A DNA stretch of 64,000 nt from an uncultured Chitinophaga sp. (GTDB taxonomy: Bacteria > Bacteroidota > Bacteroidia > Chitinophagales > Chitinophagaceae), in NCBI RefSeq assembly GCF_902168175.1, contig NZ_CABHOU010000072.1:248001-312000 (forward strand), in the 5' to 3' direction. The notes beneath the pieces were generated by a model that worked only from the letters and a program-made list of their open reading frames with translations, did not search any database and was not told the DNA's origin. Shown here piece by piece: positions 43,207-52,077 of this stretch. Numbering within the stretch: position 1 is the first letter of the stretch; every line of letters starts with the position of its first letter. Position numbers and translations under genes: made by a program.

Positions 43207-45717
43207 CTAGTTTATCCGCACCGCCCCACCAATCAATCCACCTAAACCTAACCGCACTCCTACTTTGGTTGGCGACTGCGCCTGGTAGCCGGCTACCACA
43301 TCAACCCGCAGTATTTTGAAGATGTTCTCCAGGCCCGCAAATACTTCCACGTAGTTGTTGTTGCTATTCACATAAAACGCATTGGCGCCGCCCACCAGGT
43401 GCCATTTAAGGCGATTGAACAAAGGTATTTTGTTCGTAAGGAAACCATTGAAGTGGTGTTCTACATTCACCGTGGCATAAAGGCGCGCATCGGTGCTGTA
43501 CTGGTAATAGGGCGCCAGCTGGAAGCTGTTCAGGTATTTGGAGTTATAGAAAGTCTGGTTGCCGTTAAAGTGTTGCAGGTCGGGAATATTAACGCTGTCG
43601 CGGTTCAGGAAACCACCCACTGACAAACGGTAATGGAATTCGCCTGGCAGTTTTAAATTGATCTCGTCGAACACGCCCGCCTTCCATTTATCGAAATTGA
43701 TATCACTGCCCAGTATGTTTAAGCCTTTGCTGTATTGCAGTTCAAAGGTCGGGTATTTAGACCCCATCGCCTGCCGGCTGTCGGGCAATTCAATAAAACG
43801 CTGGCCCGGCTGGTAACGGAAGCCGGCGTCCCACACTAATGCCTGGTGCTTCAAAAATGGGCGATTGGCCAGTTCCTGCGGCTGGTTGGGTGTAAACGTT
43901 TTGTCTTTGTTTTCGAATATTACGAAATCGGTGGTGTTTAGTAAGGGCAGGCGGTTTTCGTAAGTGATGGAGGAAGTTACACGCAGGCTATTGTCGAAGC
44001 GGCGCGTATAATTGATTTTACCGAACTGTTTCTCATAATACTTTGCATAGTTTTCCTTCAGCAACAACGTGTACAAAGAATTAAATAACGGGGTAATGGG
44101 ATTGTCGTCGTTGAATTGCGACACCGCTTTGCCCCCCGACAAACTCCAGATGTTCCGGGAATTGCTGTATTTCTTATGCCGGCCGCGGTATTCCAGTTCC
44201 GTCCAGGCGTTGAAATGCGTATTGCTGATGCCGTAGCGGAAATGGTTATTCCATTTCAGTATTTTATCATCTCTTAAACTAAAGTTGATACCCGGGTGTG
44301 CCTGTATCACAAGACCTTCCACCGTATTGTATTCCAATCCCTTTATCAGCCCTTTCATATTGAAACTGTGCGAGGCGATGGAGCTGTCGCGTTTAAAGTA
44401 CATGGGGTAATTTACATCCGACCACAACACATCCCATACCTTTACTCCGTGCCGTTTACTTCTTAAGGTGTCCAGTTGGCGGCGGGATGTGGCAGAATCG
44501 CGTTCTGCTTTGGCCGTACTGTCTTTTACCACGAAGTCGCGCGCCTCTTCCTGCTCCAGCGGTACCGGGCGAATACTGTCCCAGTAAGCGATGCTGCGTT
44601 TCTCGGCAGCGGTATCGTACTTCATAAATATTTTATCGAAATACTTTTTAGGCAGATCGGGTTGCAGGTTATAATTGGAGTAAACGTTTACGAAGTTGCC
44701 CACCACGTTAAACCCGAATTGTTTGATGGCTACATACACGAACTGGTCTTTCGTACGCCAAACATCCCCGCTTACAGGCACGTGCATCTGCCTGATCTTT
44801 AAAGTATCTACCAGTTCCAGTTGGTATTCGCTGGTCAATTCGAGGTCGGTGCTATGAATGCGCCAGTCATCTTCTGTAATAAATATGTACCCGGAAAATA
44901 CTGGCTCGAATTTCCGTTTAGGGATTACTTTGATCTTATTCACCGTTTTCCCGTCCTCCACAAAACTGCCTTCCAGCCGGTACCGGTAATGCATTAACGC
45001 CGATTCAGCGATAGGCGATATAAAGCCACGTGGGTTCACCTGCGAAACGATGGCTTCTACGTTGTTGTCATAAAAATTAATGAACGCAGGGAAACTTACG
45101 CCAAGTCCTCCCCCGCTCTGCCTGGCCGAAACCACTTCCAGCTTCAGTTTGTCAGGTTCACGGTACGCTATTTTTGTTACCGATTCAGAAAGGAACACTA
45201 CGCCCTGGCCGGTAGAATCGACCCCCAGTTCATCCTTATCTATCTTTTGCCCTAAAACCTTTTTCGGAACAGCCCGCAGTTTGAAAAAGCCTTTGATATA
45301 AGCTTCGCAGGTATATTCTTTCACCTGTTGCCTGTAATACGGCCGTTTCTTAATGGCCTGGCGGATAATAGCGTAGGCAGGGTCTTCGCCGCCCGACTTA
45401 ATGACCACTTCTTTTACCTGCAGGCTAAGCGGCTGCATGATAAAGTCTAGTGGAACATCGGTAGTGGCGAGTGTTACAGCCTGCTCCTGTTTCTTAAACC
45501 CGAGGTATTGGCATACGATCGTATAACTACCGGCTGGCAGCTCGAGATGATACTGCCCCTGTGCATTGGCGGTGGTACCGTTAGTGGTGCCTTTGATCAA
45601 TACAGTGGCGTAAGGCAGCGCAATGCCTTTATCGTCGGTAACTTTACCACGAATGGCCGCAGCCTGCGCTAGCAGAGAATACAAAAGGAAACAGAGAGTC
45701 ATCTGAAACTTGGGCAT
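43207..45717 (-). CDS. DUF5686 / carboxypeptidase-regulatory-like outer-membrane protein
   Basis: 836 residues. A signal peptide ends LLAQAAA (about residue 21). A CarboxypepD_reg-like beta-sandwich follows (IRGKVTDDKGIALPYATVLIKGT, in part, about 22-105) and then the DUF5686 body (ILRDA-like start AYAIIRQAIKKRPYYRQQVKEY). The C-terminus, with amphipathic strands and GVRLGLGGLIGGAVRIN, suggests an outer-membrane barrel. The role is unknown, possibly transport or surface assembly. It lacks a TonB plug. It is probably co-transcribed after the small membrane gene at 45762. Confidence 0.85.
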   Translation of the reverse strand: MPKFQMTLCFLLYSLLAQAAAIRGKVTDDKGIALPYATVLIKGTTNGTTANAQGQYHLELPAGSYTIVCQYLGFKKQEQAVTLATTDVPLDFIMQPLSLQVKEVVIKSGGEDPAYAIIRQAIKKRPYYRQQVKEYTCEAYIKGFFKLRAVPKKVLGQKIDKDELGVDSTGQGVVFLSESVTKIAYREPDKLKLEVVSARQSGGGLGVSFPAFINFYDNNVEAIVSQVNPRGFISPIAESALMHYRYRLEGSFVEDGKTVNKIKVIPKRKFEPVFSGYIFITEDDWRIHSTDLELTSEYQLELVDTLKIRQMHVPVSGDVWRTKDQFVYVAIKQFGFNVVGNFVNVYSNYNLQPDLPKKYFDKIFMKYDTAAEKRSIAYWDSIRPVPLEQEEARDFVVKDSTAKAERDSATSRRQLDTLRSKRHGVKVWDVLWSDVNYPMYFKRDSSIASHSFNMKGLIKGLEYNTVEGLVIQAHPGINFSLRDDKILKWNNHFRYGISNTHFNAWTELEYRGRHKKYSNSRNIWSLSGGKAVSQFNDDNPITPLFNSLYTLLLKENYAKYYEKQFGKINYTRRFDNSLRVTSSITYENRLPLLNTTDFVIFENKDKTFTPNQPQELANRPFLKHQALVWDAGFRYQPGQRFIELPDSRQAMGSKYPTFELQYSKGLNILGSDINFDKWKAGVFDEINLKLPGEFHYRLSVGGFLNRDSVNIPDLQHFNGNQTFYNSKYLNSFQLAPYYQYSTDARLYATVNVEHHFNGFLTNKIPLFNRLKWHLVGGANAFYVNSNNNYVEVFAGLENIFKILRVDVVAGYQAQSPTKVGVRLGLGGLIGGAVRIN

Positions 45718-45761
45718 AAGCGAAAATTAACCGGTATTGGCAAACAGGAAGGTGACTGTAT

Positions 45762-46139
45762 TTAAGCCGCTGTGACAGTAGGTGCCTGTGTCTTTTTCCT
45801 GCGGAGCAGCGAGGCGCTTAATGCAGCGAAACCTGCCACAAGTGCGCCGGGAATGCCAGTGATAAGAATGATGAGGTAAGGATTTTTGGCCTTCAGTATC
45901 AGGTCGGCCATTTTAGTGGAAAGAATATGCTCGTTTTGCATATCCACAATTAGCGCCATTACGAGGTACAGGCAGTAAATGGCGAGGAAAGCGTTAAAAA
46001 AAGCTTTTGCCGGCTTCAGGGTAATCCAGAGTCCAACAACAAATGCAACGATGGCTATCACCCACCAGTCGAGCAACTGGCCGAGCAGGCAGCTTAATAT
46101 TACATTGAGAAAGAAGGCGATCCAGAAACGCATTAGCAT
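45762..46139 (-). CDS. Small integral membrane protein
   Basis: 125 residues with four predicted spans (about 5-22, 25-42, 48-68 and 90-113) and a basic C-terminus (LLRRKKTQA). No motif was recognised. It lies 44 bp before the DUF5686 gene on the same strand. The function is unknown. Confidence 0.62.
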   Translation of the reverse strand: MLMRFWIAFFLNVILSCLLGQLLDWWVIAIVAFVVGLWITLKPAKAFFNAFLAIYCLYLVMALIVDMQNEHILSTKMADLILKAKNPYLIILITGIPGALVAGFAALSASLLRRKKTQAPTVTAA

Positions 46140-46172
46140 ATTATTTAAACCAAGATAAAGAAACTTTAGAAA

Positions 46173-46209
46173 ACAAAAACGCCTCCCGCTATTTTTTTGC
46201 AGGGAGGCG
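46173..46209 (-). terminator. Intrinsic terminator of the OsmC-metZ unit
   Basis: CGCCTCCC (46180-46187) pairs with GGGAGGCG (46202-46209); on the minus strand TTTTTG and further T follow. Confidence 0.85.
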
Positions 46210-46227
46210 CTGGCTTAAGTTCAGATG

Positions 46228-47409
46228 TTATGCTTTTTGCAAGGCCTGTTCAATGTCCTGCTGAATATCTGAAAGGTGTTCCAGTCCGCAGGAAATACGG
46301 ATTAAACCAGGCGTAATGCCCACCTTCTGCCTTTCTTCCTCGGAAAGTTTAGCGTGGGTGGTTGATGATGGGTGCGATACGATCGTACGGCTATCGCCAA
46401 GGTTGGCGGTGAGCGAACACATATCGATAGCATCCAGGAAGCGGCGTCCTTTCTCAAGGCCGCCTTTAATTTCGAAGCAAAGAATGCCACCGCCGGCCAC
46501 CATTTGCTTTTTAGCAATATCGTATTGCTTATGCGTTTCCAGGAACGGATATTTCACCCATTCCAGTTTGTCGTTATTTTGCAGCGCTTTCGCCAGCGAG
46601 AGGGCAGTTTCCGAATGGCGGGCCATACGGATGTGCAGTGTTTCAAGGCTTTTGCTCAGCACCCAGGCGTTAAAGGGCGACATAGCCGGACCAGTACTGC
46701 GGCAAAAGGTATGTACTTCCTTTACCAGATCTTTTTTACCAACCACTGCCCCGCCAAGTACGCGGCCCTGACCGTCAATCCATTTGGTAGCGGAGTGTGT
46801 AACGATATCGGCGCCCAGCAGGATGGGCCTTTGCAAAGCCGGTGTAGCGAAACAGTTGTCTACGTTCAGGATTACGTTTTTCTTCTTACATATCCCGGCT
46901 ACGTAGGCAATGTCGATTACGTCGAGGCCCGGGTTAGACGGAGTTTCCAGGAAAACCATTTTGGTATTCGGCTTAATGGCCGCTTCCAGGCTTTCCGGGT
47001 TGTTGATGTCGAAGTAAGTATGTTCGATTCCCCACTTTGGGAGGAACTTAGTGATTACAGTGTGGGTAGATCCGAAGATAGAACTGGAAGACACCAGGTG
47101 ATCGCCTGCTTTGAGGAAAGCCATAAAGCTGGCGAAGATGGCGCTCATGCCCGAAGAAGTGGCGAAACCTGTTTCTGCTCCTTCAAGAGCGGCCAGTCTG
47201 GCGGCAAACTCGTCTACCGTTGGATTGCTGAAGCGGCTGTATATATTGGCATCCGTTTCGTCCGCAAAGGCCGCACGCATATCTTCAGCACTGTCGAAAG
47301 TAAAGCTCGAAGTAAGAAACATGGGGCTGGAGTGCTCCATGTGCGGTGTTTGGTCGGCTCGGGTACGAATGGCGTTTGTTTCCGGATGGTACTGATTCTT
47401 TCTATTCAT
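46228..47409 (-). CDS. metZ: O-acetylhomoserine/O-succinylhomoserine sulfhydrylase (trans-sulfuration PLP enzyme)
   Basis: A 393-residue Cys/Met-metabolism PLP enzyme. The cofactor Lys209 is in THSATKWIDGQG, the phosphate loop is SSGMSAIF (85-92) and Asp184 lies in NVDNCFATP. The sequence pattern (MEHSSPMFLTSSFTFD, NIYSRFSNPTVDEF) matches MetZ-type sulfhydrylases, which make homocysteine from an acylhomoserine and sulfide; because metX is next door, O-acetylhomoserine is the likely substrate. Cystathionine gamma-synthase or lyase activity cannot be excluded. The OsmC gene ends only one base before its start codon. Confidence 0.88.
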   Translation of the reverse strand: MNRKNQYHPETNAIRTRADQTPHMEHSSPMFLTSSFTFDSAEDMRAAFADETDANIYSRFSNPTVDEFAARLAALEGAETGFATSSGMSAIFASFMAFLKAGDHLVSSSSIFGSTHTVITKFLPKWGIEHTYFDINNPESLEAAIKPNTKMVFLETPSNPGLDVIDIAYVAGICKKKNVILNVDNCFATPALQRPILLGADIVTHSATKWIDGQGRVLGGAVVGKKDLVKEVHTFCRSTGPAMSPFNAWVLSKSLETLHIRMARHSETALSLAKALQNNDKLEWVKYPFLETHKQYDIAKKQMVAGGGILCFEIKGGLEKGRRFLDAIDMCSLTANLGDSRTIVSHPSSTTHAKLSEEERQKVGITPGLIRISCGLEHLSDIQQDIEQALQKA

Positions 47410-47410
47410 C

Positions 47411-47836
47411 TTATTTTGCGGGGGAAATGTTCACTTCCCAGGTGAGTTTGGTTTTTGATGTACGCAGGGTTTCCGCTACAGAACAGTATTTGTTCATAGA
47501 CAGTTCCACGGCACGCTGCGCTTTATCGGCATCAATATTACCCTCGAGGAAGAATTTGATATGTGCGGTTTCCCATAAAGAAGGTTCTTTACCTTTTTCA
47601 CGGTCTGCGTCTATCTCAATCCTGAAGTCGGTGATCTCCTGGCGTTGCTTTTTGAGGATCATCACCACATCGATGGCGGAGCAACCGCCGAGGCCCATGA
47701 TCAACATCTGCATCGGACGAACGCCGTTGTTCTTCCCGCCGTTCTCCACAGAAGAATCCATTAATACTTTGTGGCCGTTTTCGTCCACAGCTTCCATATT
47801 AAATCCGTCGTCTATTCTTTGTAAAGCGATCTTCAT
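47411..47836 (-). CDS. OsmC family peroxiredoxin-like protein
   Basis: 141 residues of OsmC/YhfA type. The two family cysteines are Cys52 (GLGGCSAIDVV) and Cys118 (NKYCSVAETL), which form the peroxidatic/resolving pair in enzymes of the group that reduce organic peroxides. It is cytoplasmic. It starts the two-gene unit with metZ, which ties a thiol peroxidase to sulfhydration of homoserine (inference of functional link). Confidence 0.88.
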   Translation of the reverse strand: MKIALQRIDDGFNMEAVDENGHKVLMDSSVENGGKNNGVRPMQMLIMGLGGCSAIDVVMILKKQRQEITDFRIEIDADREKGKEPSLWETAHIKFFLEGNIDADKAQRAVELSMNKYCSVAETLRTSKTKLTWEVNISPAK

Positions 47837-47864
47837 AAATTGATAAGATATCTTGATTATTCTT

Positions 47865-47872
47865 CAAAGATA
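47865..47872 (-). promoter_or_regulatory. -7 promoter box of the OsmC-metZ unit
   Basis: TATCTTTG on the minus strand, 28 bp before the OsmC ATG. The palindrome AAGATATCTT at 47845-47854 lies between box and start codon and could be an operator. Confidence 0.5.
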
Positions 47873-47904
47873 AACAAGAATGGCTAAAAGAGGAAAAACA
47901 CATC

Positions 47905-47935
47905 TTGGCTTAATCATTATTCTGATGTAGGTTTG
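47905..47935 (+). promoter_or_regulatory. metX promoter
   Basis: TTG (47905-47907), a 20-nt spacer and TAGGTTTG (47928-47935) match the Bacteroidota consensus. The -7 box overlaps the TTG at 47933-47935 that is the longest possible metX start codon. Confidence 0.72.
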
Positions 47936-47950
47936 CGCAAAATTCCAGAT

Positions 47951-48970
47951 TTGCCGCTTCAAACCTACCATAGCACGCAGCCCTTCGTACTCGAATCCGG
48001 TCATATACTGCCGGAAATACACATCGCCTATTATACTTACGGCACCCTGAATGCCGCCGGAGATAATGTAGTGTGGGTATGCCATGCGCTAACGGCTAAC
48101 GCCGAAGTGGCCGACTGGTGGCAGGGACTGATAGGTGAACACCGGGTAATAGATCCTTCCAAACACTTTATCGTGTGCGCCAATATCCTGGGTTCCTGTT
48201 ACGGTAGCTCCGGTCCCCTCTCCATTAACCCGGAAACAGAACAGCCTTATTACTTCAGCTTTCCGCAGGTAACCATCCGCGATATGGTAAAAGCACATAT
48301 CATGCTGCGCAGGCACCTTGATATCAGTGATATTTACTTATTGGTAGGCGGTTCTATGGGCGGCTACCAGGCCCTTGAATGGACATTGGCCGAACCAGAC
48401 CTGGTAAAAAGATTATTCCTGCTGGCTACCGGCTCAGCCGAAAGTGCCTGGGGAATTGCCGTGCATACCGCTCAACGACTGTCCATCGAAGCCGATCCCA
48501 CATGGAAAGATGCGTCATCAGTGGCCGGCCATGCCGGTTTGAAGGCCGCGAGGGCTATCGGCATGCTTACCTATCGTAATTATCAAACCTTTGTTCGCAC
48601 CCAAACCGAGCCGGACAAAGACAAAACCGACGATTTCAGAGCATCCTCTTATATCATTTACCAGGGTAACAAACTGGTGAAGAGGTTTAACGCCCAAAGT
48701 TACTGGCTGTTAACCAAAGCCATGGATAGTCACAACATAGCCCGTGGTCGTTCGACAGATAGCGTTGAAACACTTCAGCTTATCTCCCAGCCCACCCTGG
48801 TTGTAGGCATTACCAGCGATATTCTTTGTCCACCCGAAGAACAGCGTTTTATGGGCCAGCATATACCCAATGCGGCCTACCACGAAATAGACTCGCCTTA
48901 CGGGCACGATGGTTTTCTTATCGAGTTTGAAAAAATTGGCGCTATCCTGCAACGTTGGCTAAATAAGTAG
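47951..48970 (+). CDS. metX: Homoserine O-acetyltransferase
   Basis: About 339 residues. It transfers acetyl from acetyl-CoA to homoserine, the committed step of methionine synthesis. It has the alpha/beta-hydrolase fold with nucleophile elbow LVGGSMGGYQ (Ser135 in this numbering), MDSHNIARG and the terminal YGHDGFLIEF carrying the catalytic His. There is no ATG near the N-terminus. A TTG at 47933 lies in the promoter -7 box, so I prefer the TTG at 47951, giving a product that starts MPLQTYHSTQPFVLESGH with almost no leader. It diverges from the OsmC-metZ unit, and together these make homocysteine from homoserine. Confidence 0.9.
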   Translation: MPLQTYHSTQPFVLESGHILPEIHIAYYTYGTLNAAGDNVVWVCHALTANAEVADWWQGLIGEHRVIDPSKHFIVCANILGSCYGSSGPLSINPETEQPYYFSFPQVTIRDMVKAHIMLRRHLDISDIYLLVGGSMGGYQALEWTLAEPDLVKRLFLLATGSAESAWGIAVHTAQRLSIEADPTWKDASSVAGHAGLKAARAIGMLTYRNYQTFVRTQTEPDKDKTDDFRASSYIIYQGNKLVKRFNAQSYWLLTKAMDSHNIARGRSTDSVETLQLISQPTLVVGITSDILCPPEEQRFMGQHIPNAAYHEIDSPYGHDGFLIEFEKIGAILQRWLNK

Positions 48971-49028
48971 GGATATATTCGTTGGCGTTACCGCATTTAT
49001 CCTACAACTAAAATTCCTTTCACGGTTC

Positions 49029-49058
49029 TTGCCAGAATCGCTTTTTGTGTTATATTTA
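49029..49058 (+). promoter_or_regulatory. Promoter of the second TonB receptor
   Basis: TTG at 49029-49031, 19 nt, then TATATTTA at 49051-49058, a near match to TAnnTTTG. The leader is about 45 nt. Confidence 0.6.
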
Positions 49059-49107
49059 GTACAGAGTTTTTTCCACGTAGATCATCCAAAACCAAAACCT
49101 TCCGTTT

Positions 49108-51984
49108 ATGAAGAACTATCTGCATAAGTACCCCGTATTTACTGTATTGCTGTTACTATTTAGCCTCACATTAAGCGCGCAAACACCTATTGTGATCAAA
49201 GGAAAAGTGACCGATAAAACCTCCGGGCAAGGCATGCCGGGTGTTAGTGTATCGGTGAAAGGGGCCGCTACAGGCGCGGTTACAGATGCAAATGGCTCGT
49301 TCACGATTAATACCAGCCGAAGTTTACCCCTTACACTCGTGTTTACGTCAATAGGTTACAGCGCCGAAGAGCAAACTATCACCAGTGCAGGATCGGAAAT
49401 AAATGTATCGCTTACATCTGCTTCCATTTTGGGGCAGGAAGTAGTGGTATCTGCCAGCCGTGTTCCTGAAAGCATTCTGCAATCACCGGTATCTATTGAA
49501 AAGATGGATTTAAGGTCGATCAGAGCTACCCCGGCAGCCACGTTTTATGACGGTTTGGCCAATCTTAAAGGTGTGGAGATGAGTACCCAGAGCCTTACGT
49601 TTAAATCTGTAAACACACGGGGTTTTAACAGTAATGCAAATACACGCCTGCTGCAACTGATCGACGGTATGGATAACCAGGCGCCAGGCCTTAACTTCTC
49701 CGTAGGAAACATCGTAGGTATTACCGAGCTGGACATGGATAACGTGGAGCTGTTGCCAGGCGCGGCATCTGCTTTATATGGCCCTAACGCTTTAAACGGT
49801 ATCGTACTGCTGAATAGTAAAAGTCCTTTTACCTACCAGGGTTTCAGCGCCAATGTTAAAGGCGGGTTGCTGGCCGAAAAAGGGCGTAGCACGCCTAACA
49901 CCGGTTACTATGATGTAACGCTGCGATATGCGAAAGCATTTAATAACAAATTCGCTTTTAAAATAAACTTTGGTTACATCAGTGCAGATGACTGGCAGGC
50001 GTATGATCAGCGTGATCAGAGCCTGTTAAACGGACATGGGCTGGGTGATGGCAGCAGGGCCAACAATCCGGGTTACAATGGTATCAATACTTATGGGGAT
50101 GAGACCAATATTAATATGAAGTCGTCGCTTCGCCCGGCGGCTTTGAATACAGGAAATCCTTTGGGTAATGGGATTGCAGCACTTTCCGGCGCTACGGGTG
50201 GACTGATCAGCCGCGAACAGATCTTCAACGCCATCATGCCTGATAGCGCTAATTCGTTTGTTTCCCGTACCGGTTACAACGAACTGGACGTAGCCGATTA
50301 TCATACTAAAAACCTGAAACTGAATGCGGCATTGCATTATAAGTTCAATAACGATTTAGAGGCCATATTACAGGGAAGCTATGGTTATGGTACTACTGTT
50401 TACACAGGCGCCGACCGTTACGCTATCCGCAACTTTAACATGGGGCAATATAAGGCCGAGCTTCGTGGTAAAAACTTCTACGTACGACTGTATACAACGC
50501 AGGAAAGAGCAGGCGATTCTTATTCAGTGGGTATTCTTGCTTCTGGTATCAACGAGCGCTGGAAAGCTTCTCCCACCTGGTTCCAGCAATACTTTGGCAC
50601 TTATGCAGGTGGCGCGCTTCAGGCGTTCAGTACTGCATTTCAGCAAAGCCTTGGCGGCGGCGCCAGTCCCGCGGCTGCATTTGCCGCTGCAACCACCGCA
50701 GCACAAGGCGGATCAACAGCCTATCATAACGCCGCAAGAGGTGTTGCCGATAATGGCCGCCTGATGCCCGGCACTGATGCATTCAATAAAACCGCAGACA
50801 GTGTTAAACAGAAACCAATTCCCGGCGACCTGGCTACCGGCTTAGGTGCAAGGCTGGCCGATAAAACAAACCTCTACCAGGCGGAGTTTATGTACAACTT
50901 CACCGACCATATCAAGTTTATGGAACTGATGCTGGGTGGTAATTATCGCGTGTACGCCCTTAACTCAGAAAAAACGTTGTTTGCTGTGGATGATAACGGT
51001 GATGAATTCCGCATCCAGGAATATGGCGGGTTTGTGCAGGTCGGTAAGAAACTGTTTGAAGAACACCTGAAGCTCTCCGCAGCACTACGTTACGATAAAA
51101 ACGAAAACTTCGACGGCCAGTTCAGTCCACGTATTTCGGCGGTGTATACATTCCTCCGCACGCATAACTTCCGCGCATCTTACCAAACTGGTTTCCGCAT
51201 CCCTACCTGTCAGGACCAATACATCGATCTCAGGACACCGCAGTACCGCCTGATCGGTGGCCTTCCCTTCCTGATCGACCGTTATGGATTGCGGGATGAA
51301 ACGATCTTTACTGCAGAATCCGTACAGGCGGGAGCGCCACAGCCCTATACTATACAGGAGCTGAAACCGGAAAAGATTTATGCTTATGAAGTCGGCTACA
51401 AAGGTTTATACGGTAATAAATTGCTGGTAGATGCGTACGTATATTTCAACAACTTCAAAAACTTCAACGGCAGCCAGGCTATTGTAAAGCCCAGCACTTC
51501 CGAGATATTCTCGATGCCGGTTAGTTTCGATAAAGATATCCGTTCGTGGGGTTGGGCAATTGGACTGGATTACTCGCTGCCGCTTAACTTCTTCGTAGGC
51601 GGTAACGTATCGTACAATGAGCTTTCCAATGAAGATGAACTGGGTGGATTTATTACTGCCTTCAACACGCCTAAGATCCGTTATAACCTCTCCGCAGGCA
51701 ACCGTAATATTGCGAACAGTAATATTAGCTTCAACGTTGCGTGGCGCTGGCAGGACGAGTACCTGTGGCAATCGACCTTTGTAAGTGTGGCGGCGCGTGC
51801 TGCAGATGTAAGCACCATTCCAGCTTACGGCACACTGGATGCACAGGTGAGCAAGTTCTTTCCCCAGATTAAAACAACATTGAAAATCGGTGCGGCTAAT
51901 GCGTTGAACAACCGTTATATCCAGTCGTGGGGTAACCCTACGGTGGGCACACAGGCGTATGTGTCGCTTGGATACAATTTATAA
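49108..51984 (+). CDS. TonB-dependent receptor with carboxypeptidase-regulatory-like domain
   Basis: 958 residues. A signal peptide ends TLSAQ (about 25). A CarboxypepD_reg-like domain (VIKGKVTDKTSGQGMPGVSV, in part, 28-110) is followed by a plug domain (RVPESILQSPVSIEKMD, RLLQLIDGMDNQAPGLNF, ALYGPNALNGIV) and a large barrel ending in YVSLGYNL, an aromatic sorting terminus. A loop region near residues 495-545 is unusually rich in Ala, Gly and Gln (LGGGASPAAAFAAATTAAQGG in part) and is probably extracellular. No SusD gene is adjacent. The ligand is unknown. Confidence 0.92.
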   Translation: MKNYLHKYPVFTVLLLLFSLTLSAQTPIVIKGKVTDKTSGQGMPGVSVSVKGAATGAVTDANGSFTINTSRSLPLTLVFTSIGYSAEEQTITSAGSEINVSLTSASILGQEVVVSASRVPESILQSPVSIEKMDLRSIRATPAATFYDGLANLKGVEMSTQSLTFKSVNTRGFNSNANTRLLQLIDGMDNQAPGLNFSVGNIVGITELDMDNVELLPGAASALYGPNALNGIVLLNSKSPFTYQGFSANVKGGLLAEKGRSTPNTGYYDVTLRYAKAFNNKFAFKINFGYISADDWQAYDQRDQSLLNGHGLGDGSRANNPGYNGINTYGDETNINMKSSLRPAALNTGNPLGNGIAALSGATGGLISREQIFNAIMPDSANSFVSRTGYNELDVADYHTKNLKLNAALHYKFNNDLEAILQGSYGYGTTVYTGADRYAIRNFNMGQYKAELRGKNFYVRLYTTQERAGDSYSVGILASGINERWKASPTWFQQYFGTYAGGALQAFSTAFQQSLGGGASPAAAFAAATTAAQGGSTAYHNAARGVADNGRLMPGTDAFNKTADSVKQKPIPGDLATGLGARLADKTNLYQAEFMYNFTDHIKFMELMLGGNYRVYALNSEKTLFAVDDNGDEFRIQEYGGFVQVGKKLFEEHLKLSAALRYDKNENFDGQFSPRISAVYTFLRTHNFRASYQTGFRIPTCQDQYIDLRTPQYRLIGGLPFLIDRYGLRDETIFTAESVQAGAPQPYTIQELKPEKIYAYEVGYKGLYGNKLLVDAYVYFNNFKNFNGSQAIVKPSTSEIFSMPVSFDKDIRSWGWAIGLDYSLPLNFFVGGNVSYNELSNEDELGGFITAFNTPKIRYNLSAGNRNIANSNISFNVAWRWQDEYLWQSTFVSVAARAADVSTIPAYGTLDAQVSKFFPQIKTTLKIGAANALNNRYIQSWGNPTVGTQAYVSLGYNL

Positions 51985-52007
51985 GTTACAAACCTGCTTA
52001 AATAGTC

Positions 52008-52036
52008 GACGGCCCCCGGATTACCCGGGAGCCGTC
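52008..52036. terminator. Hairpin between the TonB receptor and ychF
   Basis: A GC-rich stem (GACGGC...CCGG at 52008-52019 with CCCGGGAGCCGTC at 52024-52036) is followed on the plus strand by TTATTTTG. It lies between two converging genes and may serve both. Confidence 0.75.
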
Positions 52037-52077
52037 TTATTTTGTTGTAACCCTCATGATTGCTCACGAAGTATCTT

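Noticed and set aside
46372-47445. 357-codon plus-strand frame opposite metZ
   Set aside because: It is the antisense shadow of a well-conserved enzyme and has no recognisable domain.
47836-47950. SAM riboswitch upstream of metX or OsmC-metZ
   Set aside because: The divergent region is only about 115 bp, is largely filled by promoter boxes, and no conserved riboswitch core was visible.
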